Shown here one piece after another: positions 21,345 to 32,130 of a DNA stretch of 64,000 nt. The notes beneath the pieces are model-generated. The model had not been told where the DNA came from and ran no database searches. It saw only the letters and a program-made list of their open reading frames with translations. Positions within the stretch are counted from its first letter, which is position 1, and each line of letters opens with the position of its first letter. The position numbers and the translations under genes were made by a program. This DNA comes from Linanthus parryae (lineage: Eukaryota > Streptophyta > Magnoliopsida > Ericales > Polemoniaceae): positions 16,117,001-16,181,000 of the forward strand of contig JALGPY010000003.1 of NCBI GenBank assembly GCA_023055425.1. Direction: 5' to 3'.

Positions 21345-22153
21345 ATGTTGGTGTTGAGCCTCAAGGAGGAAACTCTTTTTTCTGGCGGCGGGAAGGGAGG
21401 AGAAACAAGGCGGATTACGGAGAGGAGGGAGATATAGGCAGATTGAGAGAGAGGGAGGGAGATTTTGGTGGTTGCCTTGTCTCTCTCCCTTCCTGTCAAT
21501 TGAAGGAAAATATGATGTATAGTGTGAGGTTGGACCGCAAATTTACTGTTTTCTTATCCGGAGGATTAATTAAGGGCTTCCCTTGTTTTTCTCTCGGACT
21601 ATTTTTGGTTGGAATTGATGGTGGTTGTTATTTCTGGGTTCTTGGCTTCATTTTAAGGGAAGGAAAAACTTAAACTGCGTCAGAAAATGTTATTTTACAC
21701 GTAGAATGATTTTACAGTAAACCAAACAGAGCCAATGACAGAAACAGAAACAATACAATTGTTTTTCAGATGAAGGACTTGAAGAGGAAGATTACATGGA
21801 TGTTGGCGGATCTTTAGAGACCGGAAACTCCATCTTGGAATCACTCTCTCGCTTCTTTCTTTCCCTTGGATTTGCTCTTCTTGGGCTTCACGAAGCAAAA
21901 GCACGAGCAACACGGCAACTGAAACAAGAACTTCATCCTTCCCTGAAAATGATACAGATCATCTGAATGACCCAGATTTATGTACAGAGTTGCATTCTCG
22001 AAGTATAAGTTTCCGTGCAAATTGCTTCTCTGTATTCCATTACCAAACCTTGCAGATAAGAAGATGCTTCTAACTTTATTCCCTTTATCTTTTTGGTTAT
22101 CATTATTGAATTCAAAGGTACTAGCAGTATCTTCGTTCCACCAGATTTGACCT
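21345..22153. other. Upstream region of the RALF-like gene, no other gene seen
   Basis: The first 150 bp are rich in GA on the plus strand (CT on the coding strand) with a TATAT near 21431-21436, suitable for a promoter and leader of the minus-strand gene. Beyond about 21500 I see no coding region. Confidence 0.4.
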
Positions 22154-22334
22154 ACTATAACATTTGAGGTTCACTTTGACCCGGTAATTTAGTTAGTAAA
22201 ACGATGCAAAAATTCGGTAATCTTTTTATCAGGTTGTAGAGTGAAGTTTAGTCTACAAGACCATTAAAAAAATACCAAATTATTGCATCGTTTTGCTAGC
22301 AAAATCACCGGGTCAAAGTGATCCAATGAATAGT
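22154..22334. mobile_element. Foldback MITE
   Basis: About 180 bp forming a hairpin. The arms start with TCACTTTGACCCGGTAATTT on the left, paired with CACCGGGTCAAAGTGA on the right, and continue through GCATCGTTTTGC-type sequence. Outer ends ACTAT and ATAGT also pair. It lies about 270 bp past the RPS5 stop codon. No coding capacity. Confidence 0.7.
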
Positions 22335-22607
22335 GCAATATGACAAACTTGGCGGAACATGTACTATCTATTTAGAAATAAGACCAACTGTGTAAGGAAT
22401 GCTTGAGAAAACTCAGAAATTGGGGCATTTCTGAAAATAAAAAATGATTTCATATATTCAGCAGCTAATACATTTGAGGGGTAATACACTGAAATCATCG
22501 ACGCTCAAATCAGTTTTATGACCAACTCAACCCAGAAAGTACACAAAAAAATCAGTTACAACTCTTCGGTGTCTAGATACAAACCGTTGTATGTCATTCA
22601 TTCCCTT

Positions 22608-22857
22608 TCACTTCCAGAGTTCTTCCATAGGGATGCCACGCTCTTCAGCCACTTCACTGAACTGTCTCATGCTTGAAACGGCTACAACCGTGGCTCTCGC
22701 GTTGTTGAGGGCGTTGTTACTTCCTAGCTGTTTCCCCAACGCGTTCTCAACTCCTGCCATTTCTAGAACGATCCTCACGGCACCTCCAGCAATCACACCC
22801 GTACCAGGGGAAGCAGGTCTAAGCATAACCTTGGCTGCACCATAATCTGCCGTGGCT
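22608..22857 (-). CDS. RPS5: Plastid ribosomal protein S5, exon 2 (C-terminal domain)
   Basis: Encodes the S5 C-terminal domain: [31 protein letters not shown], then [13 protein letters not shown] and a final EELWK with TGA at 22608-22610. The exon starts at 22857 after an acceptor ending GATGGCAG. Joined to the AG left over from exon 1 it gives Arg and an unbroken ...FPHR|ATADYG, the expected S5 sequence. This domain contacts 16S rRNA and S8 in the small plastid ribosomal subunit. The 250-nt exon completes a protein of about 308 residues, close to the length I recall for Arabidopsis RPS5. Confidence 0.93.
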
Positions 22858-22985
22858 CTGCCATCATGAGAAAAAGTTAATCATAAATTAATCTACACGA
22901 CTGAGTCTTGATATATGAATAAGTTAAACCTGAGATGGGTGGATTATATGAACATATGAGAAGAATTCTTTCAACAATAATGATA

Positions 22986-23307
22986 AGGGTAAAAGACACT
23001 TTCACCCCTTCTAGTTTGGAAAGGACATTTTCTCGCCCTCAGTGTGCCGAACTTCAAGTAACTTAGACCCCTGATTGTGACGCCGTTAGTCTGGATATGA
23101 AGTACGCCATTGAAATTAGTGCCTAACTTCAAGTAACTTAGACCCCTAATGTGTGCATTTTCGTCGCTGAAACTATTATTAGTGACAGACCCAACTCCAG
23201 ACTAACGCCGTCACTATAAAGGGGTCTACATGTTATGAAGTTCGGCACACTGATGGGGTGAAAGTGTCCTTTAGTCAAACTAGAGGGGGTGAAAGTGCCT
23301 TTTCTCT
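22986..23307. mobile_element. Long-armed foldback MITE in RPS5 intron
   Basis: The left end AAAAGACACTTTCACCCC and right end GGGGGTGAAAGTGCCTTTT are inverted repeats. Inner segments (CAGTGTGCCGAACTTCA with GAAGTTCGGCACACTG) also pair, so most of the 320 bp can fold into one hairpin. Flanks share AATAAT, but the exact duplication is unclear. Confidence 0.75.
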
Positions 23308-23378
23308 AATAATAGTACTTGTTTGCAAGAATGATAAAACCGGTAATAATTATTGGGCCAGACCTAAGTCACCTGGAG

Positions 23379-23879
23379 CGGGTGCGGGAGCGGGAACGGG
23401 AGCGCCAAAGCGACAAATTCTAAAAATGGTGTATTTGAGAGCGTCATGAGAGCGCACATATAAATTATATATTTTATATAATTTTAGATATAAACTTATT
23501 ACATTTTCAATTTACGTGTAAACTAGATATCAATTATTACAGAGCTTATATATGAGACCAGAACCTCTCAGATTGAAGATTGTAATGGAAGTTCAACTTG
23601 ACTGAGTACTAGCAATGAAAATTTGATCTACAATGGGGCAGCAGGGTACCAGTAAGGGGTTCACTAGGTTATTTTAGTTGAAATTGTCGTCTGACTTAGT
23701 TTGAAGTAAGCTTGGTAACTTAGTACCGAAGCTAATTGCTAAGAAAGTACAGAGCGTTGGTAAAAGCGCGCTCTAGAATTTTGGGAGCTCGGATTATAGG
23801 CGAATTCGAAGCTGAAAGCGCCGGAGCGAGGATTGGGAGTGGGAGCGAAGCCCCTCCTAGGAGTTTTAGGTGATCTAGG
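23379..23879 (+). repeat. Left arm of 2.4-kb inverted-repeat structure
   Basis: Begins CGGGTGCGGGAGCGGGAACG and ends TTTTAGGTGATCTAGG. It is the reverse complement, with divergence, of 25274-25748. Landmarks shared in order are AAAGCGACAAA, TTTTAGATATAAA, CTAGATATC, GAGACCAGAACCTC-type, CTCTAGAATTTTGG-type and GAAAGCGCC. A minus-strand frame within it has no known domain. Confidence 0.8.
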
Positions 23880-24403
23880 GCCAGACACAGTGAAGGGATG
23901 TTTTCACCCCACCCAGAGAGATGATCAAATACGACCACTCTTCATGAGAAGACATGAACGAAGCATTACCGAATCGCTCAACGTTTCCGGGAGGATGAGC
24001 TAGCAATATAGTCCATAGCACAAGGTGGACAAGAGAAGAACCAATCTGAAATTGATTTGTTCATGAGAAGGTGGAAAATTGATTTAGCTTAGCAGATTCC
24101 CTTTTCCACTTTGAACATGTTTGTGTCATGATTTATATCCTCCGCAACGACACATACATGCAAGTGTTTCATCCCCCACCTAAGACCTAAAGAGATGTGT
24201 GCAATGATGTCCAAAAATTCAGCTTCTAATGTTCTCCAGATGATGTTTGCACATCCAAAAGCACATAACTTATCACCTCGAATGGAGTTTATGAATTTGT
24301 TTTAAGGAGATTTCACTGCGATGCCGAGCCACAACATAAGCTCACAGAATTGTAGAGGACTAACAATAATAGTATGTTACGATTAGCACGAATACACATT
24401 CAC

Positions 24404-24768
24404 AGTGGCGGAGTCAATAATTGGCCAAGAGGGGGCACAATTTAGAAATGTTCGATTATATATTCGTACTAAGCTAGTAAACTGATACTCGTCTAAACAA
24501 AACAAGATACTCAACAAAATACTGCAAGGGGGAGTCATTTGCCGTTATTAGAGAATTGTCTAATATTTTTAGCAGCACAATTTTAAAATAGCAGCTAAAA
24601 AGGGGGACGTATTTGAAGTTACAGGTCATGCATATTGACACGGACTACTATGTGGAGGGGGGGATTTAAAATATCAGCCAATAGGGGGGAGGCACTTGCA
24701 TTTATCGGAAACTTGGGGGGGGGGGGGCGCAAGTGACCCCCCTCGCCCCCAAGAGGCTCCGCTTCTGG
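24404..24768. mobile_element. hAT-like MITE nested between the inverted arms
   Basis: About 365 bp with ends CAGTGGCGGAG and CTCCGCTTCTGG. It is flanked by a perfect 8-bp duplication ACATTCAC (24396-24403 and 24769-24776). There is one base of ambiguity at the left boundary because the duplication ends in the C that also starts the inverted repeat. The right end is G/C-rich with long G and C runs (24715-24750). It is non-coding. Confidence 0.85.
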
Positions 24769-25273
24769 ACATTCACAAATGGCCAAAGAGCACACTTATA
24801 AATTCGGTCTACAAACTTTCATGTAAAACTGCTTCAGCTTTCACGGTACTGAAGAGTCCAATGCCCTAGTAACCAAGCTTATTTTGATTTCAGCTTTAAA
24901 GAGAACTCTCTATATCTCAGTACCAACATAAAATGTATCCATTAGGGGCATGTTCGATCTGACCGTGTTAAAAGAAACCTTTAAGAAATGTCCATCAACA
25001 CAATAAATCAGGATTCTTTCTATTTCTTTTACCTCCGTGTACATGAATCAGCTTTCAGGTCGCTGCAGTCCCTTGCAGCTTCACTGTACATTGTACAATG
25101 TATTCTGCCATTCTAATGTGTCGATTTCATTATCTTGCCTAGTCACAACAGTCATCAACTCCGATTTTTCGTACCTAATCATAAAATTCGGATGTCTGGG
25201 GACCAAAATCAGATTTTTGAATAGTAAAGAATCCAATGTCACAATGCGAGACATTGCTCTTGCGATGGTAGAA

Positions 25274-25748
25274 CCTAGATCACCTAAAACGTTGGGGAGG
25301 GCCTTCACTCCTGCTCTCAATCCTCGCTTTGGCGCTTTCAGCTCGAATTCGCTGATAATTCTCTCTCCAAAAGTTCTAGAGCGAGCTTTTACCAACACTT
25401 TGTACTTTCTCAGCAATTGGCCCTAGTTCTAAGCTACCATAAATGAAAATTTCAACTAAGGGGCCCAACCAACCAGAGGTAGCCCGCTACATCACTGTAT
25501 GTCAAGTTCTCGTTGTTAACACTTAGTCAGGTTGAACCTCCAATCAGTTCTTCAATATGGGAGGTTCTAGTCCCGTATAAAGCTTTGTAGATATCTAGAT
25601 TACAGAAAACTTCATTTCATAAGATGTTTTATATCTAAAATTATAATCAAATATATGATTCACAAACACATGCGCTCTCGTGACCCTTTCAAATACAACT
25701 TTTTAGATTTTGTCGCTTTTGCATTCCCGTTCTGGCACCCGCACCCGG
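25274..25748 (-). repeat. Right arm of 2.4-kb inverted-repeat structure
   Basis: Reverse-complement partner of 23379-23879, ending CACCCGCACCCG. The two arms are separated by about 1.4 kb that includes the hAT MITE. They are either terminal arms of one large foldback transposon or two separate insertions of one repeat in opposite directions. Confidence 0.8.
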
Positions 25749-25766
25749 TTCTTATGGTAGAGCATT

Positions 25767-25925
25767 GGCCTTGTTCTCTTACAAGCGGTTGGCAACAGAA
25801 AATATACTCCTCCAATACCCTAGCGTCACGACACCTAAAGAATACCTAATAAAATCACTGTTCAAACAATTTTTGGGAAAAATTGTCCACGAAAGTCGAG
25901 ATATCTTTGGGAACCAAACAAGGCC
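25767..25925. mobile_element. Small TIR element near RPS5 exon 1
   Basis: A 159-bp stretch with ends GGCCTTGTTCTC and CCAAACAAGGCC, flanked by ATT on both sides (25764-25766 and 25926-25928). The ends resemble those at 19390-19808. The 3-bp duplication would fit a Harbinger-type element, but the evidence is thin. Confidence 0.5.
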
Positions 25926-26370
25926 ATTCTCATGATAACGAATCTCACTGTCACACCCAAGAACTTTCAAGTCATGACCTGAAGTAACTAATCCGTATCA
26001 TCATTAAGATAATGAACTCACAATCCCACATTCCTCAACCGAAACAAGACACGCAAACCCTCATACACGATTCTAGAACTCATCTCACATATCATTGCTC
26101 AGTTCATACTAAATGCAGCCAACCTTATGTTCAATATCATTTTGCTCCATTCAAGTCCCCTAAAACTCCTATTAATTTCAAAACTTCAAAGCATTGCTAA
26201 CATTTCTTTCTATACCCCCAATCCCAAATCCTCAAATGTCATGTTCAAATTCCACAAAACGGGTCCAAATTGTTACAATCAGGCACCCCAAAATCAAAAA
26301 AGAAACAGCAAAATTAGTCATACAGAGTAAACCAAAACAAACAGATATCAATCAAGTCCAATGTCAATAC

Positions 26371-27047
26371 CTGTGAGGAAACGTAAGGTACTTAGTCATC
26401 GGCACAGTAACAATATTCCGGCGAGCATTAACCGCCGACTTCTGCACCGCCGTGACAACCTCCTTTGCCTTCCCAACCCCAACACCCACCCTCCCCTGCT
26501 TATCACCCACCACCACAATCGCCCTAAAATGCAATTGCTTACCTCCTTTCACAACTTTAGTAACCCTCCTCACCTGAATCACCTTCTCATCAAACCCATC
26601 TCTCACCTTCTCCTTCTTCGTCTTGGACCCAAACCCAGTCGCCTTCTTCACCTTGGCGTCCATCACATAAACGTCATTGCCCAGAACCGTCACTCCACTG
26701 TACGCTGGACCGTACAATTCTTCGTATGCGGCGGCGATGGCGTCTTCGTCTTCGATTGGGAATTCGTCGAAGGCTGGTGGTGGGGTGTAGCCTTCTGGGG
26801 TTTCGGGTGGGTCGAAGGTGAGGTCGCCTTCTGGGTTTGGGTTTGTGAAGTAGGTGGTGTCTTCGTCGTCGATTGGGGTGGCTTTTATGGGGGTGAATTT
26901 TGTGGGTTTGGAGAGGGTGAGTGTGGATTGGTGGGGGTGTATGTGGAGGGTGTTGAAGAGGGAGGTTGGGAGGTTTAGGAGGGAGAAGCGTGGGGTGGGG
27001 ATGGAGAGGGAAGAGAAGGTGGAGAGAGAAGTTGCAGAAGCAGCCAT
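26371..27047 (-). CDS. RPS5: Plastid ribosomal protein S5, exon 1 (transit peptide and N-terminal domain)
   Basis: The ATG at 27047 starts a Ser/Thr-rich, acid-poor leader ([14 protein letters not shown]..., to about residue 55) typical of chloroplast transit peptides. A plant-specific acidic stretch follows (60-110), then the S5 dsRBD-like domain with [18 protein letters not shown] and [11 protein letters not shown] (about 155-197), and MTKYLTFPH at the splice junction. The nuclear gene makes the plastid small-subunit protein S5, which helps decoding fidelity and mRNA unwinding at the ribosome entry. The exon ends after two bases of a codon (AG) at a GT donor (26370-26369), matching exon 2 phase. 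Both exons are intact, so the gene looks functional. Confidence 0.94.
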
Positions 27048-27445
27048 GGAGAAGATAGAGAAGGAGGAGAGGAAGATCTGGGAGAGTGATGAAGAAGATA
27101 GTCTTATCCCCCCATTGGTGAATAAAGAAATGAGCCATATGGGCCATTTGAAGGCTGGTTGAAATTAGCCCAGCTTTCAAAGTAGCCTCAGGTTTTGGTG
27201 AGTCCATGAAAAAGTCTTATGTGAAAAAAAATCGTACAAAAAGTTGAACATAAAATGATTTAAAATGATGTGAATAGAAACATGACATAGTTAAATTCTC
27301 TGAGTGAAATTATGAAAAAATTAGAAAGAATAAATTAGTGTGATTTTATAGCATGTGTTGATGTGGCAGATGCCACGCCACGTTTTGTTCAAATTTATGT
27401 TTATTTTTTGTCCCTCTAGCACGTCTATTCACAAAAGAAATTACT
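27048..27445. other. RPS5 5' leader and upstream region
   Basis: A GA-rich stretch (CT-rich on the coding strand) lies just upstream of the start codon and is probably the 5' leader. The remainder to 27445 is AT-rich with no other coding signal. Confidence 0.45.
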
Positions 27446-28530
27446 TGTGACGTCCTAAAATTCATGGGTTTATTTTAGAATAAACAAAGATCAATAATCT
27501 GGCTCGACGGTCGATCTAGTACCATTTGCGGATCACCACCGCTGGTATATGATACATATACAATCTCGTTTAGTAGAACAAACAATTTGATTAATAAGGT
27601 AAGTACGGTCGCTACGTGATTTACGATTTAAAATAATAATTTTATAATAAAAAAGTTTACAAATAATCTGATATAATAATCCAAATAAAAAGTCTCTATC
27701 AAATAAACTATCTCGCTGATTCCACCGTTAGATCCGTCCTTCATAATCTACAGACTGTTAGTGAGTGAGCTCGCGCCCCGTAGGATGCTCACCGCAACAG
27801 TATGGTGACATGCAATAAACAATATAATTATAGCAGATTACATATAATATCTCATATCACGTAATAAACCTTTAGTACCCAATAGCATGCCAAATGATAA
27901 TAACGATAATAAACAGATTGGCATATATATAACACAAAGTATGCTCATAAACCATATGCAATAATAATATTGTAATATTGTAAACTACATAACTTCTTAC
28001 CTCAATATAAGCATCTTGATAACGACTTTAGAATAATAAGAGCACCTCCAAGTGTAGAATAACCCAGGTATCTATTCTTTCACTAATCAATAACTAACTC
28101 GAATATGGAATGAGAAACAACTATAGCACTAGACCATAGTTATAGAAGTAGGCGACCGATCAACTCGGGATCTGTCATAGGGGTCAGACCCCTGAGTCGC
28201 GACACATGTCGCTTGGGTGTCACATATGCGAAGGCTATCGAATTGACACACATGGGGGTTATGTGTCAGAAGCATCTGACTTGCAGTAGGACATGTGTCG
28301 CGCATGTGACGAAAGCTGGCATACGACGATACGCAGCACGAGTGTGTGTCAAACATCTGGGACATGGGCTAAGGCAGTGACATGTGTCATCCGACATGTC
28401 TCATGGTACAAAGTTACACACATACAAGCTATAGACATGAAAGCTACACAAATTTCACGTCTAAAAGCATTTCTACGAAGTATAAGAAGTAGTTGCATAA
28501 AATAACAGTTTAGCATCCCAACAAGTTATG
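27446..28530. repeat. Probable decayed gypsy-type LTR sequence
   Basis: Starts TGTGACGTCCTAAAATTCATG, a form often seen at the ends of long plant Ty3/gypsy LTRs. It contains no coding sequence. A cluster of CATGTGTC-like motifs lies at 28190-28400. No matching second LTR or target duplication was found, so class and limits are tentative. Confidence 0.35.
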
Positions 28531-28764
28531 TCAAAGACATATATTCAGAAAAAAAAAATCAATTATTTCATACTTTTAAGAAACTAAATATTCCATTACG
28601 AATATGTTACAAAAAGTGACCGCAAAGCGTTGGCAATAGAGATTGAAACAAGCTCGAATTAACGATAAGACGAGCCTTGGAAAGGGAAACAAAGTAGCTA
28701 TGATTCAATGTTCTTAGATTCTAACTTGGCCCGTGCCAATAAAAAAACAAAATAAACATGCTCA

Positions 28765-29522
28765 ACTTACGGAAATGGAAGGCTCCTGGTCCAGATGGCT
28801 TTCAATGTGGCTTTTTACTAACAAACTTTGGAGATTATAAGTGAACATTTATTTTATTTTGTCAAAACTTTTTTCCATAGTGGTCACCTCCTCAAAGCCT
28901 TCAATGACACTATAATTGCGTTGATTCTCAAAAATAGCCAGAAATATATAACCATTTCAGACCAATTGGGATGTGCAACTTTAAATACAAATTCAGCTCC
29001 AAAGTTCTAGCCAACAAAATTAAACCCCTCTTTGATCTATTCATCTCTCATGTCCAAGCTGCTTTCATCCCCAGAAGCATTCAAGACAGTATTCTGATTT
29101 GTCATGCATTACTACACCACATTCTAACCTCTGAGTTCAAATTCAACTCCTTTTAGGTCTCAAGCTTGATCTAAATAAGGCTTATGGCTCTTTAAATTGA
29201 TTTTTTTTGTTCAAGCTATGGGAAATTTTAGCTTTTGTGACCTTTGGTGCTTTATCATCTCTCAGTTTATATCTACTGCAACATACCCCTTGTAGGTAAA
29301 TGACAAGGATATTTACAGGATTAAACCAACGAGGGTCTTAGGCAAGGTGATCTGATCTCCCCATACCTCGTTTTGATTGTCATGGAGATGTTTACTAGCC
29401 TTTTCGACAAGTAAGGGACATGGTTTGGAAGTGCCAAATGGAAGTCCTACCATAACTAGTCTTCAATTTGCAGATGATGTCTTAATCTTCTATCAGGGAT
29501 CTTACACAAAGGCTACCAACAC
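28765..29522 (+). pseudogene. LINE reverse transcriptase, part 1 (5'-truncated)
   Basis: Plus-strand frames with stops read LRKWKAPGPDGFQCGF, then RPIGMCNFKYKFSSKVLANK and HVQAAFIPRSIQDSILICH. Further on is LQFADDVLIF, the FADD form of the catalytic box. This is the standard order of a plant L1-type LINE RT. The 5' half with ORF1 and the endonuclease is not seen. The domain is cut at 29522 by a TGTAACACCC-type insertion and resumes near 32131. Confidence 0.88.
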
Positions 29523-30656
29523 TGTAACACCCAAAATTTCATAACCCAGGAACAGAACAGAACTAAAGTTATAAAAGACATGTTGGGAATCAGACATAAT
29601 TGACTATCTAGTTCAAACATTAATTTTTATCAGACCGTTCATCCAAAATTTATGAAAATTGGTAGGAAGAATCCTATGTGGGTGTATTACAACCCACTAT
29701 AAAAAAATTTAAAAAGGGAATGGGTGTTGGTCCCGAGAAATTTTTTGTGCTCCAACAGAGCACCACATGGTGCTCTACAACCAATGAGTGTCTGCCAATC
29801 ACAGACAGTTTGTAAAGATGTTGCACTTTAATTAGTTGTAGAGCACCACATGGTGCTCTAATGGAGCATTAAAAAAATCTCTTAGGACCTGTAAGCAAAA
29901 ACGTGCGGCTAGTCCTTAGGAAATTCAGAAGTGTGATCCCAACTTCATTATTCGATAACTCCTAAATTCTAAGCCCAAATATTCAAAAAAAAAAAAAATT
30001 AACACACCATTTATGTATAAGTATATCGACCCAAATGAGACTTCTTTGAAAAATAAGAAGTGGTGTTTGACTGGCGCAAACGTGGAGCTGACCGGTAAGC
30101 ATTCAGCACTACAACCCAAACTTTAAAACTCAACAGCTTCTAACTCGTAAGTCGAAATTTATGAAACTTTGACACATCGATCCATAAGTGTATAAAACAA
30201 ACAAATACTTAATGGTTCAATGATCTCGTAGCCAACACAGTGATTCAAACTTCATAAGAATTAAATTAACCACCAAAAATTAAAACTCCTACCTTAGGAA
30301 AAATAAATTTGATTAAGAACCTCCGAAAATAGTATCCTCTAAGTAGGGGTTGTCCCTTGAAGTATAAATCAGTTTGTATCCCTTCATCGCGTCTTAAATC
30401 CTCTTCCTGGCCTCCGTTTGAGAACTTGAATGTTAGGGTATAGACCTCCTATTGTGTATCGTTTATGAGATAAACGGAACACAAAGATGGAGGAAATACG
30501 CGAGGGAAACCTTATCTTTGTCATTCTATTGTATGCTATTTAAAGCTCTGTGTTTATGCCACTTTCTGGCCTTAAGTTATGTTAAAAATACACCTCGGAG
30601 CCCCTTCATATACAACTTATGTAATCCTTGCATATTTGACCCAAAAACCTTCATAT
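29523..30656. repeat. TGTAACACCC-type LTR-like insertion in the LINE
   Basis: Begins TGTAACACCC directly after LINE codons, the typical start of long Ty3/gypsy (Tekay/Del-type) LTRs. It is non-coding. It is itself interrupted by a solo LTR at 30657-31977 and probably ends between 31978 and 32130. No clean target duplication was found. Confidence 0.5.
29748..29868. mobile_element. 121-bp foldback element with two identical palindromes
   Basis: Outer ends TGCTCC and GGAGCA pair. Each end carries the 20-base near-palindrome AGAGCACCACATGGTGCTCT (29757-29776 and 29840-29859), followed inward by ACAAC on the left and preceded by GTTGT on the right. The unit is therefore an inverted repeat of inverted repeats. 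It is flanked by T6 on the left and A7 on the right. No coding capacity. Confidence 0.7.
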
Positions 30657-31977
30657 TGTTGAAATTTCGGGCAATCTAACTCAGTGGATATAACAAAAAT
30701 TTGTCGAAAACCCACCAATGACCCATGTGAATGAGCGTAACCTGATGAATAGAGGTTTACGTGAGTCGCACTGACTGGTGACGATAACGAGCGCAAAAAA
30801 GAAGTGACGCCTCTACGGTATCCACACGAACGTATCTCCACTGGACTCCCTCTCAGATGGTGAGAGCTTGCTAGAGGAAGACGGATGATTTTCTCTCACA
30901 AAATCGGCTAGACTTGAACGGCTCCTCCCAATACCTAGTTTGTGTATCTAATACGAATATTTCTCAGAAGCTTCGATCAACCGTAGCCAAGTTGAATTTT
31001 ATTTATAGGAATGAGAGAGTTAGGCTTTCCATCTAATCCTAACAGTTAGGATTAGTTTACATCCAAGTCCAAAATCCACAATTGCTCTTTTCAAGTAATG
31101 TGCATTTAATTCTAGTTTGATTCATTCTGGTGTGTGACCCTGTAGGTACCTAATCACGTTTCCAGTAAAAATTACAAACATTGAGCGGTAACACATCAAT
31201 GTAACCTAAGTAATGAAATGTCAGTGATCTGACTAACCTCTATGACCGATGTTACCGTGTCGTATAATCTTTTTGTCCATATATCCAGATTATACACAAG
31301 GCATGGAGTGCCACCCTTGTTTATCCAATCTATAGTTTCTTGATTCTATGAGCATACTTAGACAGACAAACGACATCAATATCTCATATTGATTCTTTGA
31401 GTACGACCATTCATTTTTCTAAGTCACACTGATAGAGTGGCCATGGATATATACTCCTGTTATGTAGCAGGGACAAATCATATCTACATCACTCACACCT
31501 CTCAAAATGTTTTATAACATATCTAATTATTGACTTTACAATCACCTTGTTACAACGTGATGTTTGACGATATTAAAACTTCTACTCCATGCCGAGAGAA
31601 CGTAGTGACTTCAAGTCATAGGATCACAACACCATTGTCACCCATGTAGTGTTCTCATGTGGATCAATCTAGTACTTGTGACATCACATAACACCCATGT
31701 AGTGTTCTCATGGTGGATCAATCCAGTGCGCCATTACTCATAATGCTAACCCATGTGTTAGACTTGATATGCATATCGATCTACTCACATACTAGTCTCG
31801 ATGCATTACATTCTTCCTAGTTAACAATAATACTAGACTAGAGATATTTAAGAATACAATAGTCATTCGAATAATTTCATTATGTCAACATATCTCCATA
31901 TAGATAACAGAATGAATAGAAAACATTTATAAATAAATGTCACTATAAATTGATTGCCTCTACGGCATACTCCAACA
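30657..31977 (-). mobile_element. Solo LTR, TGTTGGAGTATGCC family
   Basis: Read on the minus strand it starts TGTTGGAGTATGCC and ends TTTCAACA. Flanks are CATAT (30652-30656) and AATAT (31978-31982), a 5-bp duplication with one mismatch. No internal region or second LTR is present, so this is a solo LTR left by recombination. The window end (62949-64000) carries a related LTR in the opposite orientation. Confidence 0.75.
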
Positions 31978-32130
31978 AATATCTTGCTGTAAAATCTTGC
32001 TACTTTATACTTTAGACTACACAACTCATCTTAGCTTCTATCATATTCATATACAAGTAAAATATCCACACAAATAATCATGCAACACTTGAGAACCAAA
32101 CTAACTATTTAACATCAACTGATAATAATA
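31978..32130. other. Right remainder of the LTR-like insertion
   Basis: About 150 bp between the solo LTR and the point where LINE coding homology resumes. It probably completes the TGTAACACCC-type insertion, but its true right boundary could not be fixed. Confidence 0.35.

Larger units (their letters stand above)
22858..26370 (-). other. RPS5 intron (3.5 kb), packed with transposons
   Basis: GT donor at 26370-26369 (CACAG|GTATTG on the coding strand) and AG acceptor at 22859-22858. The 3513 bp hold a foldback MITE (22986-23307), a pair of about 500-bp inverted repeats (23379-23879 and 25274-25748), an hAT-like MITE (24404-24768) and a small TIR element (25767-25925). Despite this load the splice sites and both exons are intact. 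Confidence 0.85.

Noticed and set aside
26361..27162. Plus-strand and second minus-strand frames across RPS5 exon 1
   Set aside because: Shadows of the real exon. The true frame shows transit peptide, S5 domain and a matching splice junction.
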